Shown piece after piece: positions 10,249 through 19,828 of a DNA stretch of 34,662 nucleotides. A program made the translations under genes and the position numbers. Position 1 is the stretch's first letter. Each line of letters starts with the position of its first letter. Origin of the DNA: Coptodactyla brooksi (lineage: Eukaryota > Arthropoda > Insecta > Coleoptera > Scarabaeidae); NCBI GenBank assembly GCA_033557675.1, contig JAWQRM010000052.1:1-34662 (forward strand). The letters run 5' to 3'. The notes beneath the pieces are model-generated. The model saw only the letters and a program-made list of their open reading frames with translations. It was not told the origin of the DNA and did not search any database.

Positions 10249-11308
10249 CTAGAACAAACAATAAATGTATAAATCTATAGTAAAAAAAAAGGCGTTGTAG
10301 TTATAAGTCTATAGGTGACTTACTCTAAATAATTCTTTTCACACCATTTTATATGTAGCGCATATTTGTTTTCCTCCAGGATTTCTATTTTGCAAAAGCA
10401 ACAAACAACAGGAACTAGATAAAAGCAATTGTTAAACCAATAAAATATTTCTAATATATTCCTATTCTTCGTTACCTCCATCTCTACTCAACTCTTTGGT
10501 CAGTACTTTCTTTTGGAGAGGGCATACTTTGTAATGATTCTCCAAGTATGTCTCTTCCTTGAATTCTAAATAACATGCATTGCATTTATACTTATTTTCT
10601 ACAAATTCGCTCTCTTCAGATTCACAATTCTCCAAATCTAAAAAACAAAAATGCCAGTCATAAATTTTTATAGTTGAATATGAAAGAGATTGATATAGAA
10701 CTAAAGAACTCAGAGCAACAAAGTAGAAGATGATTTGTAACTTTGTAAATTGCCTGACAGTAAAGTTTCCTGTCGTTAGATCATCAACCCACTAAATGTT
10801 ATTATCGATAGTGTGATTAACAATTTTATAAATTTTTTATGAAAAGTTAATAAAGAAACCATAATCTGATCTGTGTACCAGTCAATTAGTCCCTTTTTCC
10901 AAAGATCATATTCTGCACCAAAAAAGATTCAATTGCAGCAGGCATCTCTTAAATTGTACATTGAAAGTTCATTTATATATTGCTGGTTTTATGAATTTTA
11001 AATTATTTGCGTCTTCACTTACTGGCATCCTCGTTTCGCAATGGTTCCACATTATCCGAAGGACCAAAGTATTTGTTGTCGATTTCATTCTCAGAAGATA
11101 AAAAATGCTCGAAAGTGTCTTTTTCTTCTTTGATGTTTACAAACTCCTTTTCATCCATCATTTGATAATCGCAGAACTCCTCTTTTACTTCGGTCTTCAT
11201 TGTTATTATTTCTTGGTGAAATGGGGCCATTTGCTTTACGTTTGCGGTTCCAGGTTCCTCAGCAGCAGGGTGCTTAGGCTTGCCTTCTAACTCAACATCA
11301 TCAGCCAT
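8739..11308 (-). CDS. ZNF-1: four-exon C2HC/C2H2 zinc-finger protein (gene span)
   Basis: The joined coding exons are 11308-11023, 10637-10476, 10414-10324 and 10248-8739. Together they make 2049 nt, an open frame of 682 residues. The layout is an acidic N-terminus with VKEE and IKEE motifs (residues 1-95), a C2HC finger in exon 2 (about 96-149), a second C2HC finger in exon 3 (about 150-179), then 12 C2H2 fingers in exon 4. All introns are GT/AG with phases 1, 1 and 2, and the same phases recur in ZNF-2 and ZNF-3. The start chosen is the Met of MADDVE, conserved as MAD/MAN in all four paralogs; a Met five codons upstream is possible. It is probably a nuclear DNA-binding regulator of the ZFX/REST finger type. 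Targets are unknown. Confidence 0.85.
10324..10414 (-). CDS. ZNF-1 exon 3: second C2HC zinc finger
   Basis: This 91-nt exon lies between TTTTATCTAG (acceptor) and GTAAGTCACC (donor), joining phase 1 to phase 2. It encodes VPVVCCFCKIEILEENKYAL followed by HIKWCEKNYLE, which is a C-x2-C-x12-H-x3-C finger. ZNF-2 (16901-16991) and ZNF-3 (25424-25514) have exons of identical length. A second AG exists 30 nt inside the exon and is also in frame. Confidence 0.82.
10476..10637 (-). CDS. ZNF-1 exon 2: first C2HC zinc finger
   Basis: This 162-nt exon has acceptor TTTTTTAG and donor GGAG/GTAACG, phase 1 at both ends. It encodes an acidic stretch (NLENCESEESEFVENKY) and CNACYLEFKEETYLENHYKV then C, a C-x2-C-x12-H-x3-C finger with the same spacing as exon 3. 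All three complete paralogs have an exon of this exact length. Confidence 0.85.
10638..11022 (-). other. ZNF-1 intron 1
   Basis: A 385-nt AT-rich intron with donor GTAAGTGAAG and acceptor TTTTTTAG. Homologous but longer introns occur in ZNF-2 and ZNF-3. No gene inside. Confidence 0.7.
11023..11308 (-). CDS. ZNF-1 exon 1: acidic N-terminus
   Basis: It starts at the conserved MADDVE and ends in a phase-1 donor (GATGCCA/GTAAGTG). The core MAPFHQEIITMKTEVKEEF and DYQ..DE.EFVNIKEE is shared by all paralogs. VKEE and IKEE fit the psi-K-x-E sumoylation consensus. The rest is Glu/Asp-rich and probably disordered. Confidence 0.8.
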
Positions 11309-11740
11309 CCTTAATGTTCTCAAAATTAATTTATAGTATGCCTTTTTTACGAAATCGATGTTTACCTAAACTTAATCAATTTTCCTCTTGCAGGGAATAT
11401 AAATCATATTTGTCTTACCAGGCACGTTTATCCTGCAGTGTATGAGTATATTCATACGCATGGGTAAAGAGGACAGAAAACAAAACGAACCGTTTTATTT
11501 ACTGTCCAGCTGAAAACTGTCCTGAGGTTGTCAATCTTGTAAAACTAAATTTCTCGTGAAAGTCATTTTCGTTATTAAGTCGAGAATATTTACACAGTTA
11601 TAGTTACATAGTAGTACTAACTTATTGACATTAGTTTAATGCATTACTATAATTAGTAGATAATTGGTATAATTAATAGCAGTAGACCATTGTATCCAAC
11701 TGAATAACAAAAATACTAAATTTATTAAAAATGTATCAAA
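11309..11740 (-). promoter_or_regulatory. 5' flank of ZNF-1, conserved with the other paralogs
   Basis: The sequence upstream of the start aligns with 18380-18785 and, more weakly, with 26694-27000 and 31365-31460. The best-kept block is GGTTGTCAATCTTGTAAAAC (plus-strand reading, 11523-11542). Conservation across paralogs suggests promoter or 5' UTR content, but no TATA box or start site could be fixed. Confidence 0.5.
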
Positions 11741-12416
11741 ATATCTGCTGTTGATAATCAGAACTAATTTTTTTCAACGTAATAACGAAAATTAATAATT
11801 ATATAGAATAAATAATTATATAAAATAATTATTTACTAAAATGTTTTTAATTTTAAGTAGATGTACACAACTTACCGCTTTCATTGAATATTAGCCCACT
11901 ATGTAGAAGATTTTACATAACCGATATAAATCTGATAATATTGTTACGATTTTGTTTTTGACGTTTGAAAGACTTCATTTCAAGGACTTGGAAGTAGTAA
12001 ACTTAGCTTTTGTTTTGGGCATAAAATATTGTTCCTTTTATAAACATTACTTCACTAAAACTAACACAAGCCGTAACTATGTACAACACTGCTTTGATAC
12101 TCGACATATGTTTCAGTTTATGTAGTAAACTTTTTTCAGGAGAATGAAATGTCTGAGTATGTACTTGCTATAACTCCTATCCTAGTTACTTTTTAATACT
12201 ATTCAAACTAGTTACGATAATTGGGTTTCAATTACCTTATCCTTTTACCCATCAGGTCAAAAAGTATGGACTTGTCAAGTTCATGGACATCAGCACTGTG
12301 TCAAGTTGTGTATTTATATTAACTTGTTTAATCTATACTATTTTATCATCTATCCTATGATTTAGAGTGATCATGTGGGGAGGCATGTTATATTTCTCTG
12401 GTCTATTATACATATT

Positions 12417-12650
12417 TTACTCAGGATGTAAAAATTGCTACCAATTTATTTATTGCCATATGTTTAACTTTTATGGCTACCAATTTATTTATTTTTAATG
12501 AAAATGGACAATAATTATTTTACTTTAAACTAAACTTTTTGCACATTTCAGACTTTGTCCATGTACCCCCAAATTAATTGTAATTTGCCACAGACCCCTT
12601 AGCGGTGATAGACACCTGGGGGTCCGTAGGAACCACTTTGGGAACCTATG
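12417..12650 (-). repeat. hAT-type element end, unit 2 copy
   Basis: The reverse complement aligns over its length with 30286-30530, the left end of the hAT element further along. The terminal box reads CCACTTTGGGAACCTATG here and CATTGGTTCCCAAAGTG there. No coding part is present in this copy. Confidence 0.65.
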
Positions 12651-13044
12651 ATGTTAATAAAGCGTCTGCCAGAGCTGTTCTATCACATATTACCGAAAAT
12701 TTAACAATATCTTGTTACATATTCCCAAAGAATATAACGTAGAATAAGAATATAAATAATAAACGTAACTATTATTTTTTGCAATATGAAAAAGTTGTAA
12801 ATTGATTTGAATGTATTGTATTATACTCTAACTAAATTTAAAAACACAAAAAGGAGTACAGAGCCCCTGCGAAAGGATGCCAATGATAAGGTCCCCCTGC
12901 ACAGAAATAGCTTGGAAACGAAAACAATGTGAAAATTAAGAAAAATATACTAAATAACATTGTCAATTTCAATTACCTAGTTACAAAACTGGAAATAGTA
13001 ATACAACATATAATGCATTATATTTTTCTTACTGCAAGTTGTGA
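12651..13044. other. Spacer in unit 2, no gene seen
   Basis: The stretch 12760-13044 aligns with 5500-5780 of unit 1. It is AT-rich and holds only short spurious ORFs. Confidence 0.5.
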
Positions 13045-13510
13045 ATAGTGTACATCAGCGTATTTCAACAAAATTTGTTAAATTTGATAACTCAGACATT
13101 GGTGTCAGAGCTACAATAAGTAAAACGTCCTACTTTCTACAAAGAAGTGCTTATCTTATGAATATTATTGACCAACAAGTGGCGCAGAACAAAGTTTTAA
13201 AAATATACATTAAGCCTAAATAGAACATCTACAACATATTAAAAATTATTTTAGATCATAATCTATATCTGCAATGCAACTGCGATATTCACCATTGCAA
13301 TGCTCAAACGAAATAACACTTTCATGTATTACCAAACAAAGTTTGGAAACAAGATCTCAACACAGGCGGTGATATTGTTTAATGACCTCCCAGAGACTAT
13401 AACGCTTTTACTGTCTTTTATGTTACAAATAGAATGTAGTGTATGTATTGTATTGTATAGTATAACCATCATGGATTCATGTAATCCTTTAGGGGTAGTA
13501 AATTAATTAA
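13045..13510 (+). pseudogene. Non-LTR retrotransposon RT C-terminal remnant (unit 2)
   Basis: This is the counterpart of 5780-6210. It keeps QNKVLKIY.KPK near 13190 and, more completely than unit 1, TKFGNKISTQAVILFNDLPE at about 13334-13393. The latter is the LWN-LP-like block found after the RT domain of many non-LTR elements. Stops and frame changes are present. Confidence 0.5.
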
Positions 13511-14389
13511 AAAAAAATGTCAAAAAAATTGTCCTTTTCTCTCAAAATATTTGTTGTGATAGTCGTAAGTCTTTCTTGTCGTGATTGAAACTAGTTGTAC
13601 ACAATTCATTCTCCATTTCTAGATATTTTGGTTTTTGAAAAACTTTTCTATGCTTGTTGACACAACTTGGAACGTAACTGTAAACACAAATTCGCACTGT
13701 TAATAAATTACTGCTTAATAGAAAAAGAATAATCTTACCCTATTATTTTTTCCTTATTATTTTCAGAATCGGAAATTGTAGATGTACCGACACCATATTC
13801 AATTTTTGCAGTGAATCTCCCTTTTTACGTTAATTCAAATATGTAATGAGAACACAATGTGTGATCCTAATTAGGGGATCCATGGTCACTCCAGATTGCA
13901 AGGTGCATAATGTGAAATTTACATTCTCAATTTTGTCTGGAGTACAAGGACATCTGGATTAGAGGAGGTTTGGATCAGGTATGTTGTGTCGATTCTCTTA
14001 GATGGAAGTTTTTTCATGGTCCATCGCAGGCGTCTCGTTTTCATCGCTGTACACAGGTGGATTAGAAGAGCAGAATGTCCCGAAACGAAAACGTGACACT
14101 CAGCCTACATCCCTTATTTCTAAGACCAACCTCTTTCTCTACTTGTAACGTGTCGGTGCCCAGGTACTCTGCGTAATCCAGGGTTTGACGGTCTCCAAAC
14201 ACCTAGTGTCGGTGTTTGTGTTTTAGGTGGAGGTTCAGGTGTTCCGGCACCTCCGCCGATCTATGCGTCACGTTATAATAAATAAAACAGGATTCTCAAA
14301 AATATTTTCAAATAAGATAAATTCTAGAAACCCACTTGAGCAGAAAATAAAATAAAAATTTTATTTTAAAACTAAAGAATAGAAAAGAG
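13511..14389. other. Spacer with a unit-2-specific insert, no gene seen
   Basis: The interval from about 13980 to 14265 does not match unit 1 and is less AT-rich than its surroundings (for example GTTCCGGCACCTCCGCCGAT near 14238). It is followed by TTATAATAAATAAAAC, which occurs in both units. It may be a truncated retroelement tail, but no coding family was recognised. Confidence 0.4.
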
Positions 14390-14750
14390 ATATTGGGTGT
14401 ATACCGAAATGCTTCTATGCAGGTTTTCACGAGACCAATATCGAACAAGGGATGAATTGTGTTTCCCATGTAATGGAAAAATACTCTGATCAGTAAAACC
14501 AACATTTGCAATAAAGCCTCCATCTTAATTGACCTTATCCCTTATGAGCTCAAAATTCTATTGTTGGAATATTATCTTGTGACAGTTCTATTGCACACAC
14601 CCAATTCCTTGGCAATTTGTTTAGTTGATTTTGCATTATCAGCTTCTAAAATAGCACCAATCATTTCATCGCTCTCCTGTCTTTTTGCTCAATTTTTTCT
14701 ACTGGGACCTCTATTAAGTGGCATTTGGACATTCCTTTAAACAATAATAA
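14390..14750 (-). pseudogene. Tc1/mariner-like transposase remnant, unit 2, catalytic core deleted
   Basis: The minus strand reads FTDQSIFPLHGKHNSSLVRY then WSRENLHRSISVYTQY (14395-14500), with the upstream helix region homologous to 7900-8110. TDE has become TDQ. Everything after this block that unit 1 still has (NVWAG, WFQQEH, SPDLSP) is missing. Confidence 0.72.
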
Positions 14751-15309
14751 TTTTCAAACATTGAAGTAATATTCGTTTGTCTACATGGTGAGAGGCTTTC
14801 TGCAAAAGCACATATAAATCCAACCATGCTCCTACAAAATTACCTCCACAATACCATTGAATGATTTACAGTTTTTCACTGAAAGTGTAAACAGTAATTT
14901 TAAGTTTACGTTAAATAAATCAGTTACAAAAAGATATGTATTCTATGGCGGTCTAACAGCAAATAACACAATACCCATTGCTCAACATTTGGCCCAATAT
15001 GTCAATTCCCCCCCCACCATTAACGTACATGTTTGTGCCCTCTATTTTAAGTCTTATGCCTAATGCAGAAATACACATACGGTATAATCCCAATACATAT
15101 GAGAAAGTCTTTAAAATTTAATAAACCAATATATCAGTATATTTTCACGACAGAAATTATAATAAGGATTCAAAATTCATTTGTATAAAGTAATTAAGTA
15201 CTTAATTATAATTCTGACGGTTCACTGATCGAGCAAATCAAATATATCGTGAAACGTTTGCTTGTTAAAAAAACTGTATATCCTCACTCATATATTTTGT
15301 ATGCAGTGG
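14751..15309. other. 3' flank and probable 3' UTR of ZNF-2
   Basis: Aligns with 8111-8738. It contains ATTAAA on the minus strand at 15122-15117 as a possible polyadenylation signal. Short plus-strand ORFs here look spurious. Confidence 0.45.
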
Positions 15310-16822
15310 TTAAATTTTTAATTGTTTCTTATTTAAATGAGTCCGAACATGTTGTGTTAGGTTCCATTTAATAAAAGTTGAATATGGACACGTTTCACAC
15401 TTGTATGTTTTGTTTGCACTGCTATGTTTTGCTGATATATGAATTCTTAGATATTGTTTCCGATTAGTAGCATACTCGCATTTGTCACACTCGCAATGAT
15501 TTTCCTCATTAGAAGCACTCAATTGTGCGCATGTACAATTTCTATATGTGCACTTGAACCGTTTTTCAATCGAGTGAATGCGAAGGTGTTGTATCAGGCG
15601 TTCTTTACGAAAAGTTGAGTATTTACAAGTTGCACAATTGTATGTTTCCTTTGCACCACCATGTTTTGATGATATATGATCATTTAGGTATTGTTTTCGG
15701 GTAGTTGCATATTCGCATTTATCACACTCGCAAGGCTCTCCCTGATTAGAAATACCTGATTGCGCACATATACAATTTTTATATGTACACTTAAATGGTT
15801 TTTCATTTGAGTGAGTATAAAGGTGTTCCTTTAAGTGTTGTTTACGAGAAGTTGAATATCTACAAGTTCCACACTTGTACTGTGTTATATCCTGTATTGT
15901 TTTCTGTGCACCACCGACATGCTTTCGTAATATATGTGCTTTTAGCTGTTGTTTCTGATTACATGTATATTCGCATCTGTTACACTCACAAGGCTTTCCA
16001 TCATTAGAAGCGCTTAATTGTGGGCATGTACATATTTTATATCTGCACATAAATCGTTTCTCATCCAAGTGAGTATGAATGTGTCGTGTAAGGTTACCTT
16101 TATGAAAAGTTGAATACCCGCAAGTAGCACACTTGTATGTTCCCTTTGCAGCGTTATGTTTTGCAGATATGTGGTCATTTAGACATTGTTTTCGATTAGT
16201 TGCAAAGTCGCAGTTGTCACAATCACAAGGGTTTCCTTGATTAGAAGTACCTAATTGTTCGCATTTGCAAACTTTATGCGTGCACTTAAATAGTTTTTCA
16301 TTCGAGTGAGTCTGAGCGTGTTGTGTCAGCTGTTCTTGATAAAAACTTGTATATTTACAAATGGAACACTTGTACGTTTTCTGTGCATCGCTGTGCTTCG
16401 CTAGTATATGACGGTTTAAATGTCGTTTGTTGATAGTTGCATATTCGCATGTATCACACTCGCAAAGCTCTCCCTGATTGGAAATAAGTAATTGTGCACA
16501 TGTACAGTTTTTGTATGTACACTTGAATGGCTTCTCGGTAGAATGAATGCGAATGTGTTGTACCATGACGTGTTTATGAAAAGTTGAATATCCACAAGTT
16601 GCACAATCGTACCTTTTCTCTGCATCTGTTATAATATAGTTCTTGGGACAATCGTCTTTCTTAAATGTCAATTTGCAAACTTCGCGCCTCAACTGCTTTT
16701 TATTACGATGAACTAAACTGTGTGTCTCTAAGTGAAGTTTGCTCTTTGTAGTGTAACTACAGTTCTCACATTTCAATGTTTTCTGCTCATCTATATGAAC
16801 ATCCCCTTCTTTATTATTTGAT
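15310..16822 (-). CDS. ZNF-2 exon 4: 12-finger C2H2 array with C4 linkers
   Basis: The acceptor is TTCTAG just above 16822. The fingers and linkers correspond one to one with ZNF-1 exon 4. All five linkers keep C-x4-C-x-C-x11-C. One extra codon near 16626 (NYIITDAEKRYDC versus NCVVDAEKRYDC) accounts for the 3-nt length difference. It ends NKKQLKI. Confidence 0.93.
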
Positions 16823-18379
16823 CTAGAATAAACAATGAATGTATAAATCTATAATAAAAAAGAAGCGTTGTTAATAACCTACTGTCTATAGGTCACTTAC
16901 TCTAAATAATTCTTTTTGCACCGTTTTATATGTTGAGAATATCTATTTTCCTCCATGATTTCCATTTTGCAAAAGCAACAAACAATAGGAACTAGATAAA
17001 AGCAATTTTTAAAATCAATAAAATATTTCTAATATATTCTTACTTTTCGTTACCTCCATCTCTATTCAACTCTTTGGACAGTACTTTCTTCTGGAAAGGG
17101 CACATTTTGTAATGATTCTCGAAGCATGTCTCTTCTTTGAATTCTAAACAACATACGTGGCATATATACTTATTTTCCACAAATTCGTTCTCTTCAAATT
17201 CACAATTCTCCACATCTAGAAAACAAAAATGCCAGTTTTAAACATTTTATAGTTGTTCTTACGTTTTTAACATTATCATGCAAATACAGTTAAAAAGGCA
17301 ATAGTCAAAGGCAACGTAATAATTCGTTGCCAATGACATCCCTCGTGCTAATGGCTAGATTTTTATAAGCAATTTTTGAACAGTTGAAAATCACCTTGTA
17401 ATAACTATTTATTATGATCAGTCATATGCAATTCATACCCTTCAGACATATTTTTATATCGTTATACATTCCGTTATACAGTTGCAAAATAAAATACATT
17501 TATGCAACTTTCATAACGAGCATTACTTCAAACAAGATTTGGTTGTGTTTTACGAGCACTTCATAAGCTGAGAACTCTATCCGCATTCATAAAATGGCAA
17601 ATTTATGGTGGTCCTTCATAGACACTTACCAGCACAGCATCCTAAACAACAGTTGAATGTGAAAGAAATTGATATAGAACTAAAGAACTCAAAGCAAATT
17701 CTAATCCTGCTCTGAAATAGGTGAACTAGTAGTGATATTGCCCTTCATTCAAATAGAACTTACACCATGTTTCAAGTATATTTATCAAAGGATAAAGCAA
17801 CACAGATGATAAAACATCCTATTCGGCAACTGTTAAGAAATCAATAAATAATAAATCTATCACTAATAGTGTGATTAACTATTTTATAACATTTTCATGA
17901 AAACTTAACAAACAATAAGGAACTCAGATGTGACACCCAATTATGAAAATATTGTCAAATATGAACAGTCCCCTTCTCCAAAGACCATATTCCACACCAA
18001 AATGTTTGAATTGCAGCAGACACCTCTTGAATCGTACATTAAAAGTTTATACGTTGCAAGTTTTATGAATTTTTAATTATTTGCACCTTCACTTACCAGC
18101 ATCCTTGTTCGGCAATGGTTCCTTACTATCCAGAGGAAAGTCTTTGTTGTTGACTTCGTTTTCAGAAGATAAAAAATACTTGTATGTATCTTCTTCTTCT
18201 TTAATGTTCACCAAGTCCATTTCATCCATCATTTGATAATCGCAGAACTCCTCTTTTACTTCGGTTTTCATTGTTATTATTTCTTGGTAAAATGGGGACC
18301 TTTGCTTTACGTTTACAGTTTCAGGTTCCTCAGCATCAGGGTGCTCAGGCTTGCCTTCTACCTTAACATCATCAGCCAT
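15310..18379 (-). CDS. ZNF-2: four-exon C2HC/C2H2 zinc-finger protein (gene span)
   Basis: The joined exons are 18379-18097, 17215-17054, 16991-16901 and 16822-15310, which make 2049 nt and 682 residues, all in frame. The architecture is identical to ZNF-1, with 12 C2H2 fingers and five C4 linkers. Many differences from ZNF-1 are in finger helices: finger 2 H/V-helix RKHVLAQ versus HKHVMVQ, finger 3 NRRDLNR versus NKRHLNR, finger 8 FRKQRLK versus SRKQHLK, last finger FLKGNLTR versus FIKWNLTQ. Intron 1 is longer (881 nt) because of a 400-bp insertion. The intact frame and splice sites argue for a functional gene. The start is at MADDVK by paralog alignment. Confidence 0.85.
16901..16991 (-). 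CDS. ZNF-2 exon 3: second C2HC zinc finger
   Basis: 91 nt, acceptor TTTATCTAG, donor GTAAGTGACC. It encodes VPIVCCFCKMEIMEENRYSQ followed by HIKRCKKNYLE, again C-x2-C-x12-H-x3-C. The in-frame downstream AG seen in ZNF-1 and ZNF-3 is GG here (AAAATGG). Confidence 0.82.
17054..17215 (-). CDS. ZNF-2 exon 2: first C2HC zinc finger
   Basis: 162 nt, acceptor TTTTCTAG, donor GGAG/GTAACG. It encodes DVENCEFEENEFVENKYI then CHVCCLEFKEETCFENHYKM and C. The C2HC ligands are intact. Confidence 0.85.
17216..18096 (-). other. ZNF-2 intron 1 with a 400-bp insertion
   Basis: Compared with ZNF-1, extra sequence lies at 17256-17655 between two GTTG copies (17252-17255 and 17652-17655). It has no evident terminal inverted repeat or coding content. 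The remainder aligns with ZNF-1 intron 1. Confidence 0.6.
18097..18379 (-). CDS. ZNF-2 exon 1: acidic N-terminus
   Basis: It starts MADDVKVEGKPEHPDAEEPE, keeps FYQEIITMKTEVKEEF and VNIKEEEDTY, and ends in the phase-1 donor GATGCTG/GTAAGTG. It has the same VKEE and IKEE motifs as ZNF-1. Confidence 0.8.
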
Positions 18380-18539
18380 CCTTATTGTTCTCAAAATTAA
18401 TTTCCTTTTTTACTAAACCCACATTTATCTAAAATTAATCAATTTTTCTCTTAGAGAATGTATCAATGTATGAGTCTATTCATACATATGGGCAAAGGCG
18501 ACGGAAGAAACAAAACCAATCGTTTTATTTACTGTCCAG

Positions 18540-18587
18540 TTGACAACTGTTGTCAATCAATTTTACAAGGTTGTCAATCTTGTAAAA
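18540..18587. promoter_or_regulatory. Inverted-repeat cluster upstream of ZNF-2
   Basis: TTGACAAC-T-GTTGTCAA (18540-18556) is a perfect 8-bp palindrome with a 1-nt centre. It is followed by TTTTACAAG / CTTGTAAAA (18561-18569 with 18579-18587) around a 9-nt loop. It lies about 160-210 bp above the start codon. The second hairpin is partly kept upstream of ZNF-3. A regulatory role is a guess. Confidence 0.35.
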
Positions 18588-18790
18588 CTAAATTTCTCAG
18601 CAAAGTAATTTTCGTTATTAAGTCGAAAACATTTAGTTATAGTTACATAATAGTAATAATTTATTGACAGTAGTTTAATACATTATTATAATTAGTAGTT
18701 AATTAGAAATTGGTATAATTAGTAGCAGTAGATCATTATACCGAACTAAATAACAAAAAAACTAATTTATTAAAAGTTTATTAACATTTT

Positions 18791-19259
18791 GACTGTAAAG
18801 TAATTGTAACTAAATATTTTCTAGGTAGTAAAGAAAATTACGTTTACAGGCAATTAAATTTTAGGTATGCAAGTTTGAAGAGCCCAAAAGACAACCATCT
18901 TGAACAGCAAACGAAAGTTGGGCGCATGCGTATTAATACATCCGTGAACAGCAGTTTAAGTCGCAGGGCTAGTATAATTTATAGCAGCAGTGTTTAGTAA
19001 GAAATGTTTCTTTCTGTACCTTATAGAGAGGTTAGGCAACTTACGTCTCAAGTAGAAGTTAGGTATATAAAGTGAACGCCACGAAAGTTGTCGGCTATGT
19101 CCAATAATGTTGCCAATCTTGCAGAAATTCTATTAAACCTAGTAGGTCGATTGACTAACAAATGGGAAACTAAAATATTAATAAATATAAAAATTTATTC
19201 ACTGGCCCCGTTGTAACTGCGTGTGCGAACAGTAAAATTGATTGTGACAATATAAAAGG
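18791..19259. other. Spacer, no gene seen
   Basis: Unique-looking AT-rich sequence. GTATATAAAG near 19062 resembles a TATA box but no ORF follows it. Confidence 0.4.
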
Positions 19260-19828
19260 CACCTGTAAATTAATATACGCCAGAGAATAAGATAACAATA
19301 GTACCACCACATTAATTAATTTAAGATAAAATTTAATATAACTAGTGACTATAGCTCACGTTTTCATATTTTTGCTTTATAGAATGCTAATTAACATAAT
19401 AATAATGTACTAAACTGCTGACAATAAATTGGTACTAGTAAATATTTTCGTGGGATTAAGGAAAATTGCTTTTAGCACAATTGAGTTTTATAAGGTTGGC
19501 AGCGCTGTTACAAGATCAGCTGTACCTGTAAACAAATGGTACACTTTCAATGTACGTGTGTACATGACGCAGGCGTAATTATAATAAAGTACCGACATTA
19601 CAATACCACGAAATTAATTTAAATAAATGCTAACCAATATATTAATTATGAATTAAACTACTGAGAATAAAAGTCTACTAAATATCTTGAGCCACAATAA
19701 CCTACATACTATACATCTTCGTATAGTATGTATTGACGAAATTTACTTTTGTAAACAATTTTATTTTACAACGTTGGCAACGCTGTTAGAGGATCAACTG
19801 GGCATGTAAACAAAGTTTTAATTTTGAT
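19260..19828. repeat. Diverged tandem repeat of about 265-280 bp
   Basis: Recurring landmarks are ACCTGTAAA at 19261 and ACCTGTAAAC at 19524, with GCATGTAAACAAA at 19803. There is also TTGGCAGCGCTGTTA..AGATCA at 19496 and TTGGCAACGCTGTTAGAGGATCA at 19774, plus similar ATTAATTTAA.ATAAA and ACTGAGAATAAA blocks in between. The spacings are about 263 and 279 bp. No coding content. Confidence 0.5.
19703..19732. repeat. Perfect 11-bp hairpin
   Basis: TACATACTATA (19703-19713) pairs perfectly with TATAGTATGTA (19722-19732) around an 8-nt loop, CATCTTCG. It is present in only one of the two repeat units. Confidence 0.6.

Larger units (their letters stand above)
3330..11740. repeat. Tandem segmental duplication, unit 1 (contains ZNF-1)
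   Basis: Blocks align in the same order and orientation with 11855-18790. Examples are 3340-3510 with 11860-11980, 4733-5000 with 11985-12260, 5338-5445 with 12417-12650, 5500-6250 with 12760-13510, 6690-6810 with 13860-13980, 7150-7250 with 14265-14370, 8260-8730 with 14830-15300, all four ZNF exons, and 11309-11740 with 18380-18785. Unit 1 is longer, mainly because of extra sequence at about 3510-4732 and a fuller mariner-like element at 7380-8110. Breakpoints are approximate. Confidence 0.88.
11855..18790. repeat. Tandem segmental duplication, unit 2 (contains ZNF-2)
   Basis: This is the second copy of the block at 3330-11740, in the same orientation. It lacks the GIY-YIG region of 4080-4720, most of the second GIY-YIG core and the catalytic part of the mariner-like transposase. 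It has its own inserts at about 13980-14265 and 17256-17655. The spacer 11740-11855 between the units is AT-rich and featureless. Confidence 0.88.

Noticed and set aside
11823..11860. AT-rich tract between the duplication units as an origin or attachment site
   Set aside because: It is ordinary AT-rich spacer with no repeats or motif to support such a role.
16901..16992. Apparent loss of the exon-3 splice acceptor in ZNF-2 (AAAATAG changed to AAAATGG)
   Set aside because: At first this looked like a disabling mutation. The better acceptor is 30 nt upstream (TTTATCTAG), keeps the frame in all three genes and completes a C-x2-C-x12-H-x3-C finger, so ZNF-2 splicing should be intact.
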